Source: Hydrogenophaga sp. IBVHS1 (GTDB taxonomy: Bacteria; Pseudomonadota; Gammaproteobacteria; Burkholderiales; Burkholderiaceae_C). Taken from it: a stretch of DNA of 64,000 bases. How positions within the stretch are numbered: the stretch's first letter is position 1; each line of letters begins with the position of its first letter. A program made the translations under genes and the position numbers. Positions 17,639 to 24,607 of the stretch are shown one piece after another. Under the pieces are notes generated by a model that worked only from the letters and a program-made list of their open reading frames with translations, did no database searches and was not told the origin of the DNA. The DNA lies in the NCBI RefSeq assembly GCF_002127265.1, contig NZ_NFUU01000001.1, forward strand, positions 1,116,001 to 1,180,000, written 5' to 3'.

Positions 17639-18298
17639 TCACTTCGCGGGCCGCACGCGCGACAGCAGTTCGGCGTCCAGCACGCCCGCGCCCTGCGGGT
17701 GCGAGGCCGGGCGCTCGACGTGGCGCTTGATGGTTGCCAGGCCCTCGGCCGGCGCGGTCCAGCGCGTCTCGGCCTCGCCGAGGTTGTCGACCCATTGCAA
17801 CTTCCATGCTTTGAAGGTGCCGGCCGGCACCGTTACGTCGCCGTAGGAAACCACTTTCCACTGGATCGTGGATTTCTGTTTCGTGCCCGTGACGAAGTTC
17901 GTCACATCGTGGCTGGAGGTCCATGCCTTGCCCACTTCCAGCGGCCAGCGATAGCCCACGGGCGGCTCGTAGGCCGAGAACGGCGAACCGTCGGGCCGAA
18001 GGTAAGCCACCGCGTCAAAGGTGGCGGGATCGTGCAGTGCCACGCCGGCCTGCGGTGCGCCGAAGGCAATCATCGGTTTGCCCTGCCAGGTGCCGGGTGC
18101 GTGCGTCCAAACCACCTTGCCATCGAAGTTGCCCAGGCTGCCTGAGCTTTTACGGTGGTACGTGGTGACGGTGCCCATCGGGTCGGACACCATTTTTTCG
18201 CCCACCGGGGGCGCGCTGGCGCAGCCGGTGGTGAGTACAAAGGCGGCGACTGTGGCGGTGGCCAGCAGCGAAAGTGTGGTGGTGCGTCGGGTAAACAT
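17639..18298 (-). CDS. Predicted lipoprotein of unknown function
   Basis: A 219-residue protein with a lipoprotein signal peptide: basic start MFTRRTT, hydrophobic core and lipobox LTTGC with Cys26. The mature part is rich in beta strands (AVAYLRPDGSPFSAYEPPVGYRWPLEVGKAW, WKVVSYGDVTVPAGTFKAWKLQWVDN, RWTAPAEGLATIKRHVERP) and resembles uncharacterised outer-membrane or periplasmic proteins; no enzymatic motif is seen. AGGAGA precedes the ATG at 18298, which supports this start over one further upstream. A TAGAGT -10 element (complement of 18346-18351) and a Crp/Fnr-type box centred about 41 bases before the predicted transcript start suggest oxygen- or nitric-oxide-linked control shared with the rhodanese gene. 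Confidence 0.8.
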   Translation of the reverse strand: MFTRRTTTLSLLATATVAAFVLTTGCASAPPVGEKMVSDPMGTVTTYHRKSSGSLGNFDGKVVWTHAPGTWQGKPMIAFGAPQAGVALHDPATFDAVAYLRPDGSPFSAYEPPVGYRWPLEVGKAWTSSHDVTNFVTGTKQKSTIQWKVVSYGDVTVPAGTFKAWKLQWVDNLGEAETRWTAPAEGLATIKRHVERPASHPQGAGVLDAELLSRVRPAK

Positions 18299-18372
18299 GG
18301 GGTCTCCTGTGGTGGTTGTGCAGGCCATGGCGCCTGCTGCAACCCACTCTAGGAAGCCTGAGGAGCGCGCAA

Positions 18373-18386
18373 CTGATGTTCGTCAA
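18373..18386. promoter_or_regulatory. Crp/Fnr-type box 1, facing the lipoprotein gene
   Basis: CTGAT-GTTC-GTCAA, nine of ten arm positions fitting TTGA(T/C)-N4-(G/A)TCAA. Its centre (18379.5) is about 41 bases from the predicted start of the leftward transcript (TAGAGT -10 at complement of 18346-18351), the standard class II activator position. Confidence 0.65.
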
Positions 18387-18433
18387 TTCGCCGAACATTG
18401 ATGCACCGAGCGACTGGTTTTTGCGTACATCGA

Positions 18434-18447
18434 TTGATCTCCGTCAA
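18434..18447. promoter_or_regulatory. Crp/Fnr-type box 2, central
   Basis: TTGAT-CTCC-GTCAA, a full match to the TTGA(T/C)-N4-(G/A)TCAA pattern of Fnr/FixK/Dnr regulators. It lies 61 bp from box 1 and 74 bp from box 3, with no obvious promoter at -41.5; it could be an upstream helper or class I site. Confidence 0.65.
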
Positions 18448-18507
18448 GCCGCCATTGGCCGCTCAAGTCCGACGGCGCTCGGGCCCTGACCATCGTCGCG
18501 CGCACGG

Positions 18508-18521
18508 TTGACTTGCGTCAA
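18508..18521. promoter_or_regulatory. Crp/Fnr-type box 3, facing the rhodanese gene
   Basis: TTGAC-TTGC-GTCAA, a perfect inverted repeat in its arms. A TATAAA -10 element lies at 18544-18549, predicting a transcript start near 18556; the box centre (18514.5) is then at -41.5, the textbook class II position for Fnr-type activators. Confidence 0.75.
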
Positions 18522-18543
18522 CGTGGCGATGTCGACCGCCTCT

Positions 18544-18549
18544 TATAAA
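18544..18549 (+). promoter_or_regulatory. -10 element of the rhodanese gene
   Basis: TATAAA, 44 bases before the ATG at 18593. No -35 hexamer is present at 17 bp, as expected of an activator-dependent promoter with the Crp/Fnr box in its place. Confidence 0.65.
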
Positions 18550-18592
18550 GGCGACTGCGGCTTCACCACGAGGACGCCACGGAGGGCTCAAG

Positions 18593-19000
18593 ATGAAGAG
18601 ACGGTCCTGCTTTCTTGCTCTGCTGCTCGCCCTGCCGCTTTGCACACCGGCATGGGCGCAGACGGACACTTTGCCCAACGGGCTGGGTAATCAGATCCGG
18701 ACGCCTGAAGGCTTGAAAGCGATCATCGACCGCAGAGACCCGCGCTTTGTCATCGTCGATGTGCGTTCTCCTGCCGAATACGCGTCAGGGCATATCCCGA
18801 CGGCCATCAACATCCCGGGCGGCGTCACCGCAGACGTGAAAGCACCACCGCCAAAGGACAAGTACATCGTTGTCTATTGCCACGGTGGCATGAAGGCCCC
18901 CTTAGCGTGCGAGAAGTTGCAGGCCGATGGATACAAGCACGTTTTTGTCTGGGGCGGCATCGTGAACTGGCCCTACGAGAAGGAGACCTCTCCCCGGTAG
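18593..19000 (+). CDS. Secreted rhodanese-domain protein
   Basis: A 135-residue periplasmic protein: signal peptide MKRRSCFLALLLALPLCTPAWAQ (cleavage after AWA near residue 22) followed by a single rhodanese domain. RFVIVDVRSPAEYASGHIPTAINIPGG is the rhodanese start; the active-site loop is YCHGGMKAPLACEKL with catalytic Cys96. Single-domain rhodaneses move sulfane sulfur or sense it. Ribosome site GGAGGG precedes the ATG. The upstream region carries three Crp/Fnr-type boxes and a class II promoter layout, suggesting expression under low oxygen or nitrogen-oxide stress. No sulfur-oxidation genes are adjacent, so its partner is unknown. Confidence 0.88.
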   Translation: MKRRSCFLALLLALPLCTPAWAQTDTLPNGLGNQIRTPEGLKAIIDRRDPRFVIVDVRSPAEYASGHIPTAINIPGGVTADVKAPPPKDKYIVVYCHGGMKAPLACEKLQADGYKHVFVWGGIVNWPYEKETSPR

Positions 19001-19038
19001 TGGCCCATCCACACTCCCGCGCCCGCTGGCAGGCGCAG

Positions 19039-19923
19039 TCAGCTTTTTGCCACCGCATGCCCTGCCATGATCTCCAGCGCCTGCACCAGGGCCGAGTGAT
19101 CCAGTTCGCCCAGGCCGTGCGCCGCACAGGCCTGCATCAGCTGCGCGGCGTTGGCTGTTTGCGGCAGGCTCACGCCGATCTCGCGTGCACCTTGCAGCGC
19201 CAGGTTCAAATCCTTCTGGTGCAGCTTGATGCGAAAGCCGGGGTTGAAGGTTCGCTTGATCATGCGTTCGCCGTGCACCTCCAGAATGCGGCTGGCTGCA
19301 AAGCCGCCCATGAGCGCCTGACGCACCTTGGCCGGATCGGCGCCGGCCTTGCTGGCAAACACCAGGGCTTCGCTCACCGCCGCGATGTTGAGCGCCACGA
19401 TGATCTGGTTGGCCACCTTGGTGGTCTGGCCGTCGCCATTGCCGCCCACCAGCGTGATGTTCTTGCCCATGAGTTCCAGCAACGGGCGAACGCGCTCGAA
19501 CACCGCTTCGTCGCCACCGCACATGATGGTGAGCGAGCCGGCCTTGGCGCCCACTTCGCCGCCGCTGACCGGAGCATCGATGTAGTCGCAACCCAGTTCG
19601 TTGATGCGTTTGGCAAAGCCTTTGGTGGCCATGGGCGAGATCGAACTCATGTCGATCACGATTTTTCCTTTGCTCAAGCCGGAGGCCACGCCGTTCTCAC
19701 CGAACAGCACAGCCTCCACGTCGGGCGTGTCGGGCACCATGGTGAAGATCACTTCTGCCTCGCGCGCCACGGCGGCGGCGTTCTCGCAGCGCTTTCCGCC
19801 GGCCGCGCCAATCGCCTCGGGCACCTGGCTGCGCGTGTGCACATACAGCGTGTGACCCGCGTTGGCGAGGTGCAGGGCCATGGGCGTGCCCATGATGCCG
19901 AGGCCGATGAATCCGATCTTCAT
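19039..19923 (-). CDS. garR: 2-hydroxy-3-oxopropionate (tartronate semialdehyde) reductase
   Basis: NAD(P)H-dependent reductase converting tartronate semialdehyde to D-glycerate, last step here of glucarate/galactarate breakdown. The 294-residue product starts MKIGFIGLGIMGTPMALHL, a Rossmann dinucleotide-binding fold of the beta-hydroxyacid dehydrogenase family. DAPVSGGEVGAKAGSLTIMCGG is the substrate-binding motif, and GQTTKVANQIIVALNIAAVSEAL contains the catalytic lysine. I use the ATG at 19923 because it gives the canonical start. It is downstream of garL and gudD in the same direction. A glycerate kinase gene is not in the window. Confidence 0.93.
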   Translation of the reverse strand: MKIGFIGLGIMGTPMALHLANAGHTLYVHTRSQVPEAIGAAGGKRCENAAAVAREAEVIFTMVPDTPDVEAVLFGENGVASGLSKGKIVIDMSSISPMATKGFAKRINELGCDYIDAPVSGGEVGAKAGSLTIMCGGDEAVFERVRPLLELMGKNITLVGGNGDGQTTKVANQIIVALNIAAVSEALVFASKAGADPAKVRQALMGGFAASRILEVHGERMIKRTFNPGFRIKLHQKDLNLALQGAREIGVSLPQTANAAQLMQACAAHGLGELDHSALVQALEIMAGHAVAKS

Positions 19924-19952
19924 TGAATGTCCTTGCAAGTGAGAGGAGGTGT

Positions 19953-20741
19953 TCAGTAGCCGTCCGGTGTGGTGCGCGGATGCGTGGCGCGCAGCGTGGC
20001 CAGCACCTGCTGCGAGCCAGCGGCGATCAGGCGTGCGTCGGAGCTGATGGTGACGAACTGGAAACCCATGGCGATGCGGCGCGCCGCCGCTTCGGGCGAG
20101 CCGTTGTGGATGCCGGCCACCAGGCCATGCGCCTTGGCGCGAGCCAGGATGTGTTCGACCGCTGCAGCGGCTTTGGGGTCGAGGTCGTCGAAGGTCGGGT
20201 TGCAGCCCAGCGCGAGCGAAAGATCGGATGGGCCGATATAGATCGCGTCCAGCCCAGGCACCGAGAGGATGTCTTCAAGGTTGTCGAGCGCCTGCGCGGT
20301 TTCGATCATGGCGAAGGTGACGATGGTGTCGTTGGCGTGCTTCGGGTAATCGGCGCCGCTGTAGAGCAGGGCGCGCACCGGGCCGAAGCTGCGTGTGCCG
20401 CGCGGCGCGTAGTGCGTGTACGCCACCAGCTTCTGCGCGTCCTCGCGCGTGTTCACCATCGGGCAGATCACGCCGTAGGCACCGGCGTCCAGCGTTTTCA
20501 TGAGGATGCCGGGCTCCAGCCAGGGCACGCGCACCACAGGTACGGTGTCGGTGGTGGAGATGGCTTGCAGCATGCCCACCATGGCCTGGTAGTCGACCAC
20601 GCCGTGCTGCAGGTCGATGGTGAGCGAGTCCCAGCCCTGGTGGGCCATGGTCTCGGCAGAAAAACTGTTTGGAATGGCGAGCCATCCATTGGCCACCGCG
20701 CCGCCAGCGGCCCAGATCTGTCGCAGTCGGTTCGGTCTCAT
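19953..20741 (-). CDS. garL: HpcH/HpaI family aldolase, 2-dehydro-3-deoxyglucarate aldolase
   Basis: Class II, metal-dependent aldolase of 262 residues that splits 5-dehydro-4-deoxyglucarate into pyruvate and tartronate semialdehyde. Family motifs: WDSLTIDLQHGVVDYQ near the N-terminus with the catalytic histidine, VRVPWLEPGILMKTLDAGAYGVICPMVNTREDA with metal and substrate contacts, and LDAIYIGPSDLSLALG. It lies between gudD and garR, with 19 and 29 bases to its neighbours, which fixes its role in the pathway. Closely related members act on 4-hydroxy-2-oxoheptanedioate, so specificity rests on context. Confidence 0.9.
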   Translation of the reverse strand: MRPNRLRQIWAAGGAVANGWLAIPNSFSAETMAHQGWDSLTIDLQHGVVDYQAMVGMLQAISTTDTVPVVRVPWLEPGILMKTLDAGAYGVICPMVNTREDAQKLVAYTHYAPRGTRSFGPVRALLYSGADYPKHANDTIVTFAMIETAQALDNLEDILSVPGLDAIYIGPSDLSLALGCNPTFDDLDPKAAAAVEHILARAKAHGLVAGIHNGSPEAAARRIAMGFQFVTISSDARLIAAGSQQVLATLRATHPRTTPDGY

Positions 20742-20760
20742 GGGGTGAAAGGGTTGTGGT

Positions 20761-22110
20761 TCATCGGTCCAGCGCAGGGCGCTTGGGATTGAAGGTCCAG
20801 TTCGGCATCAGGTACTGCATGGCGGTGGCATCGTCGCGCGATCCCAGGCCGTGCTGCAGGTAGAGCTGGTGGGCTTTCTCCACCTCGGCCATGTCGAGCT
20901 CGACACCCAGGCCAGGCTTGCGCGGTACCTGCACATGGCCGCCGACGATCTTAAGCGGCTCTTTGGTGAGGCGCTGGCCATCCTGCCAGATCCAGTGCGT
21001 GTCGATGGCGGTGACTTTGCCCGGCGCGGCAGCGCCGACGTGCGTGAACATGGCCAGCGATACATCGAAATGGTTGTTGGAATGCGAGCCCCAGGTGAGG
21101 CCCCAGTCTCGGCAGGTCTGCGCCACGCGCACGCTGCCCGCCATGGTCCAGAAGTGCGGGTCGGCCAGGGGAATGTCGACCGACTGAAGCGAGAGCGCGT
21201 GCGTGAGCTGGCGCCAGTCGGTGGCGATCATGTTGGTGGCCGTGGGCAGCCCGGTGGCGCGGCGGAATTCGGCCATCACCTCGCGGCCGGAGAAGCCGTC
21301 TTCGGCGCCGCACGGGTCTTCGGCGTACGCCACCACACCGCGCATGCGCTGGCCGAGGCGGATCGCGTCCTTCAACAGCCAGCCGCCGTTGGGGTCCAGC
21401 GTCACACGGGCATCGGGAAAACGCTCGTGCAGCGCGATGACCGCATCCACTTCCTCGTCACCGCGCAGCACGCCGCCCTTCAGTTTGAAGTCGTTGAAAC
21501 CGTAGCGCTCGCGCGCGGCCTCGGCCAGGCGCACCACGGCCTCGGGCGACATGGCTTCTTCGTGGCGCAGGCGGCTCCAGGCGTCGGGCGCATCGGGCTC
21601 GCTGGCGTAGGGAAGGTCCGTTTTGCTTTTGTCACCGATGTAGAACAGGTAACCCAGCATCTCCACCGCGTCGCGCTGCTGGCCTTCGCCGAGCAAGGCG
21701 GCCACCGGCACCTCCAGGTGCTGGCCCAGCAAGTCGAGCAGGGCACTTTCGACAGCGGTCACCGCGTGGATGGTGGTGCGCAGGTCGAAGGTCTGCAACC
21801 CACGCCCACCCGAGTCGCGATCCGCGAAACGGCTGTGCAGTTCGCGCAGCAGGCGCTGGTGGTCGCCGATCGGCTGGCCCACCACCAGTTCGCGCGCATC
21901 CTCCAGCGTCTGGCGGATCTTCTCGCCACCCGGCACCTCGCCCACCCCGGTGCGCCCTGCGCTGTCGGTGAGGATGAGCAGGTTGCGCGTGAAAAATGGC
22001 GCGTGTGCACCGCTCAGGTTGAGCAACATGCTGTCGCGCCCCGCGACAGGAATGGCTCGCAGATCGGTGACGCGGGGCGTGGAGGCGGACACAGCGACAG
22101 GACTCAGCAT
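20761..22110 (-). CDS. gudD: Glucarate dehydratase
   Basis: Enolase-superfamily enzyme of 449 residues dehydrating D-glucarate to 5-dehydro-4-deoxyglucarate. The N-terminal capping domain contains [29 protein letters not shown], typical of GudD. In the barrel, NDFKLKGG supplies the KxK pair, VTLDPNGGW the first metal ligand, and ATNMIATDW and THWIWQDG further active-site positions. Length matches E. coli GudD (446). It is followed by garL and garR and preceded by a Bug receptor gene 10 bases upstream, all in one direction and likely one transcript controlled by the operators at 23118-23162. Confidence 0.95.
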   Translation of the reverse strand: MLSPVAVSASTPRVTDLRAIPVAGRDSMLLNLSGAHAPFFTRNLLILTDSAGRTGVGEVPGGEKIRQTLEDARELVVGQPIGDHQRLLRELHSRFADRDSGGRGLQTFDLRTTIHAVTAVESALLDLLGQHLEVPVAALLGEGQQRDAVEMLGYLFYIGDKSKTDLPYASEPDAPDAWSRLRHEEAMSPEAVVRLAEAARERYGFNDFKLKGGVLRGDEEVDAVIALHERFPDARVTLDPNGGWLLKDAIRLGQRMRGVVAYAEDPCGAEDGFSGREVMAEFRRATGLPTATNMIATDWRQLTHALSLQSVDIPLADPHFWTMAGSVRVAQTCRDWGLTWGSHSNNHFDVSLAMFTHVGAAAPGKVTAIDTHWIWQDGQRLTKEPLKIVGGHVQVPRKPGLGVELDMAEVEKAHQLYLQHGLGSRDDATAMQYLMPNWTFNPKRPALDR

Positions 22111-22120
22111 GAACGGCGCC

Positions 22121-23071
22121 TCAATCCGCCTTGATGTTGCGCGACTGGATCAGCTTTTGCCAGCGGGCAAATTCAGCCGCCTGGAAGGCGGTGAACTGCT
22201 CGGGCGTGCTGGCCACCACTTCGAAGCCGACTTCGAGCAGCTTCGGCTTCACGGCCGGGTCGTTCAACGCGTCCCGAATGGCGGCGTGCAGTTTGGCCTT
22301 CAAATCGGCCGGCATGCCCTTGGGGCCGGCCACGGCCTGCCAGGAGTAGACGTTGGCGTCCTTGATCCCGAGTTCGTCGAGCGTGGGCACGTTGGGCAGC
22401 AACGGCGAACGCTGGGCGCTGGTGATAGAGAGCGCGCGCAGTTTGCCGGCGACGATCTGCGGCATGGCGGTGTTGATGTTCATGAAGGACGAATCCACCT
22501 GGTTGCCCAGCAGATCGGTCATCACGGGGCCGCCACCCTTGTAAGGCACGTGCACGCCGCTGGTGCCGGTCTGCTGCCAGTAAAGCTCAGCCGTCAGGTG
22601 GTCGCTGCTGCCGTTGCCGGATGAGGCAAAGGTCATCTTGCCGGGGTTGGCTTTCTGGAACGCCATCACGTCGGCCATGCTCTTGTGCGCCGACGCAGCG
22701 GGAACCACGAGCACGTTGGGCGCCTGCACGGCGACGGAAATGAAGTCGAATTCCTTGGGCGCGTCGTAACTCACCTTGAAGAGGTGGGGCGCAATCACGA
22801 AGGGGCCGAGGGACGAGACGAACAGGGTGTGGCCATCGGGTGCGGAACGCACCACGTGCGTGGCGCCGATGGTGCCGGTGGCGCCGGCTTTGTTCTCCAC
22901 CACGAAGGTGCCGCCAAGTTTTTCCTGTAGCTTGGGCTGGAGCGTGCGCGCGATCACGTCGGTGGAACCACCGGGCGGGAAGGGCACGACGAGGGTGACG
23001 GTTTTGTCGGGCCAGGCCATGGCCGCGGTGAGGGTCATGGACGCGCCGAGCGCGCACAGCAGTTGTTTCAT
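22121..23071 (-). CDS. Bug-family (TctC) periplasmic solute receptor of the glucarate cluster
   Basis: Receptor of 316 residues from the tripartite tricarboxylate transporter family. Signal peptide [20 protein letters not shown]; then the family motif [51 protein letters not shown] and [17 protein letters not shown]. The membrane subunits TctA and TctB are absent from the window, which is common for Bug proteins in this group. Operon position directly before gudD suggests it binds glucarate or galactarate (inference). The ATG at 23071 is the only one that leaves the signal peptide intact. Two operator copies lie 47 and 78 bases upstream. Confidence 0.9.
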   Translation of the reverse strand: MKQLLCALGASMTLTAAMAWPDKTVTLVVPFPPGGSTDVIARTLQPKLQEKLGGTFVVENKAGATGTIGATHVVRSAPDGHTLFVSSLGPFVIAPHLFKVSYDAPKEFDFISVAVQAPNVLVVPAASAHKSMADVMAFQKANPGKMTFASSGNGSSDHLTAELYWQQTGTSGVHVPYKGGGPVMTDLLGNQVDSSFMNINTAMPQIVAGKLRALSITSAQRSPLLPNVPTLDELGIKDANVYSWQAVAGPKGMPADLKAKLHAAIRDALNDPAVKPKLLEVGFEVVASTPEQFTAFQAAEFARWQKLIQSRNIKAD

Positions 23072-23117
23072 GGGTGTGTCTCCTGTCGTTGGAAATGTGT
23101 GGCGGCGTGGCTTCGTT

Positions 23118-23131
23118 TGGTACCGGTACCA
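23118..23131. promoter_or_regulatory. Glucarate-cluster operator, copy 1
   Basis: TGGTACCGGTACCA, a perfect 14-bp palindrome with a central CG step as in LacI-family operators. It is 47 bases upstream of the Bug receptor ATG and identical to copies at 23149-23162 and 24523-24536. Confidence 0.85.
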
Positions 23132-23148
23132 GATGAAGTTCGGGCGAA

Positions 23149-23162
23149 TGGTACCGGTACCA
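23149..23162. promoter_or_regulatory. Glucarate-cluster operator, copy 2
   Basis: Second perfect TGGTACCGGTACCA, 31 bp (three helical turns) from copy 1, so two repressor dimers could bind on the same face of the DNA and cooperate. Confidence 0.85.
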
Positions 23163-23218
23163 AATGGGCGCGTCAATCGGTTTTATTTGGACGCCGTTTC
23201 TTGCAACTGCTTCTTCGG

Positions 23219-23318
23219 GCTCGTGAGCGCATGGCGCTCTGTTCCGCGAATGTCCCCCGGCGGCGGGAGGCCGCCTCCTCCTCTATTTCGCTCCACAGAG
23301 CGCCATGCGCTCACGAGC
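23219..23318 (+). repeat. Inverted-repeat element A: conserved 52-nt core with private 24-bp arms
   Basis: Perfect 24-bp arms at 23219-23242 and 23295-23318 (starting GCTCGTGAGCGC and ending GCGCTCACGAGC) enclose exactly 52 nt. That core begins TCCGCGAATGTCCCCCGG and ends TATTTCGCTCC. Element B carries the same core in the opposite orientation but with unrelated arms. The middle of the core can fold into a small GGCGG/CCGCC hairpin. Confidence 0.85.
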
Positions 23319-23327
23319 TGCTGACAT

Positions 23328-23341
23328 GGTTGCGCGCAACC
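23328..23341. repeat. 14-bp palindrome between the two inverted-repeat elements
   Basis: GGTTGCGCGCAACC is a perfect palindrome in the 39-bp spacer between elements A and B. It differs from the cluster operator. Its role is unknown; it might be part of a composite element or a protein site. Confidence 0.5.
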
Positions 23342-23357
23342 TTTCGCGCACCAATGA

Positions 23358-23461
23358 GGTCGATGCCGGATGGGGCTGACAGCGCAGCGAAATAAAGGCG
23401 GAGGGCGGCGAAGCCGACCGGGGGACATTCGCGGAGCTGTCAGCCCCATCCGGCATCGACC
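23358..23461 (-). repeat. Inverted-repeat element B: same 52-nt core, unrelated 26-bp arms
   Basis: Perfect 26-bp arms at 23358-23383 and 23436-23461 (starting GGTCGATGCCGG and ending CCGGCATCGACC) enclose exactly 52 nt which, on the minus strand, start TCCGCGAATGTCCCCCGG and end TATTTCGCTGC, as in element A. The inner 22 nt differ between the copies, but both keep GC-rich complementary halves. The right arm ends 19 bases from the stop of the LacI-type regulator gene, so it could also act as its transcription terminator. Confidence 0.85.
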
Positions 23462-23480
23462 GGACTAGCCGGAGAAAAAC

Positions 23481-24509
23481 TCAGGAAGTCTCCCGCTCAA
23501 CAATCGAAAACCCGACATCCACCACCCGGTGCACCACTTCCCGCCCCTCGGCCCGGTCGATCAGAAACTGCGCCGCCAGGCGACCGATGTCCACACCATT
23601 GATGCGCACCGTACTGAGCGCCGGCGCCATGTCTGCTGCAAATGGCACATCGCCAAAACCCACGATGGCCAGCCTGCCAGGAATGTCGAGGCCTCTCACC
23701 CGTGCTTCAGTGAGCACACCCAGGGCCAGCAAGTCCGAACTGCAGAACACCGCGTCCACATCGGGCGCCTGCGCCAGCAACCGGCCCAGCGCCTCGCGCC
23801 CGCTGCCCAGCGAGCGCGACGCTCCCACGTTCACCACCTCCACCGGGCCCAGCCCCGCTCGCGAGACCGCATCGGCAAACGCGGTCGCGCGCCGATCGGC
23901 ACGCTCGTCTTCGGCCCGGATCAGCGCCATGCGTTTGCGCCCCTTGCCCATGAGGAATCTTGCCACCTCGCGACCGATGTCGTTGTGAGAAAAACCCACC
24001 AGCATGTCGATGGGTGTGGGTGTCAGGTCCCAGGTTTCCACCACCGGAATGCCCGAGGCCAGCAGCCGCGTGCGGCCGAGACCCGGGCGCAGGATGCCGG
24101 TGAGGAAAATGCCGTCAGGCCTGCGGCCGATGATCGCCTCCAGCAGCGATTCCTCTCGGCTGGCGGAATAGCCCGATTGACCCAGCATGAGCTGGTAACC
24201 CGCATCGAAGAGCGTGCCGTTGAGCGACTCGATGGTCGGCATGAACACCGACATCACCGTGCTCGGCACCACGGCCGCAATCAAACGGCTGCGCGAGGAT
24301 GCCAGCCCGCCGGCCATGCGGTTGGGCACGTAGCCGGTCTTCTGCACCGCTTCCAGCACCTTCTGCCGGACGTCTGGCGACACCTGCTCGGGCGTGTTGA
24401 GCACGCGTGAGGCGGTGATGGGGGCCACGCCGGCCAGCAGCGCCACATCGCGCAGGGTGATGGCCCCGCTGCCACGGCGCGCGCGCCGGGTGTTGTCGGA
24501 ATCTTTCAT
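23481..24509 (-). CDS. LacI-family regulator of the glucarate/galactarate cluster
   Basis: Regulator of 342 residues. HTH ITLRDVALLAGVAPITASRVLNTP followed by the hinge GYVPNRMAGGLASSRS, then a sugar-binding-type effector domain (VVETWDLTPTPIDMLVGFSHNDIGREVARFLM, DAVFCSSDLLALGVL) and an ending near VDVGFSIVERETS. It is homologous in outline to the GntR-type protein at 12926. The start at 24509 gives MKDSDNTRRARRGSG, a normal length before the HTH. It lies between the gud genes and garD, and three identical 14-bp operators flank these transcription units, one of them in its own promoter region, so autoregulation and a glucarate-type inducer are likely. Confidence 0.9.
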   Translation of the reverse strand: MKDSDNTRRARRGSGAITLRDVALLAGVAPITASRVLNTPEQVSPDVRQKVLEAVQKTGYVPNRMAGGLASSRSRLIAAVVPSTVMSVFMPTIESLNGTLFDAGYQLMLGQSGYSASREESLLEAIIGRRPDGIFLTGILRPGLGRTRLLASGIPVVETWDLTPTPIDMLVGFSHNDIGREVARFLMGKGRKRMALIRAEDERADRRATAFADAVSRAGLGPVEVVNVGASRSLGSGREALGRLLAQAPDVDAVFCSSDLLALGVLTEARVRGLDIPGRLAIVGFGDVPFAADMAPALSTVRINGVDIGRLAAQFLIDRAEGREVVHRVVDVGFSIVERETS

Positions 24510-24522
24510 TTGCGGCTTAAAA

Positions 24523-24536
24523 TGGTACCGGTACCA
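24523..24536. promoter_or_regulatory. Glucarate-cluster operator, copy 3, between regulator gene and garD
   Basis: A third perfect TGGTACCGGTACCA, 13 bases upstream of the regulator ATG and 71 bases before garD, able to control both divergent genes. Confidence 0.85.
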
Positions 24537-24607
24537 AATGGATGGCGATCGTAGCCGGAAACGGCTCCCGTGCGCGCTGGTTGCGCGCTGAATCATAGGA
24601 GATGCGG

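Larger units (their letters stand above)
23072..23480. other. Intergenic region with two operators and two inverted-repeat elements
   Basis: A 409-bp stretch between the end of the LacI-type regulator gene and the Bug receptor gene, both on the minus strand. It holds two copies of the 14-bp operator (23118-23131, 23149-23162) and a head-to-head pair of large inverted-repeat elements (23219-23318 and 23358-23461) separated by a 39-bp spacer that itself contains a 14-bp palindrome. The open frames that cross it follow the repeats and show no ribosome site or protein family; I do not consider them genes. Confidence 0.8.

Noticed and set aside
23183..23449. An 88-codon frame through the inverted-repeat pair
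   Set aside because: Its sequence is the translation of the repeats, with no ribosome site and no protein-like pattern.
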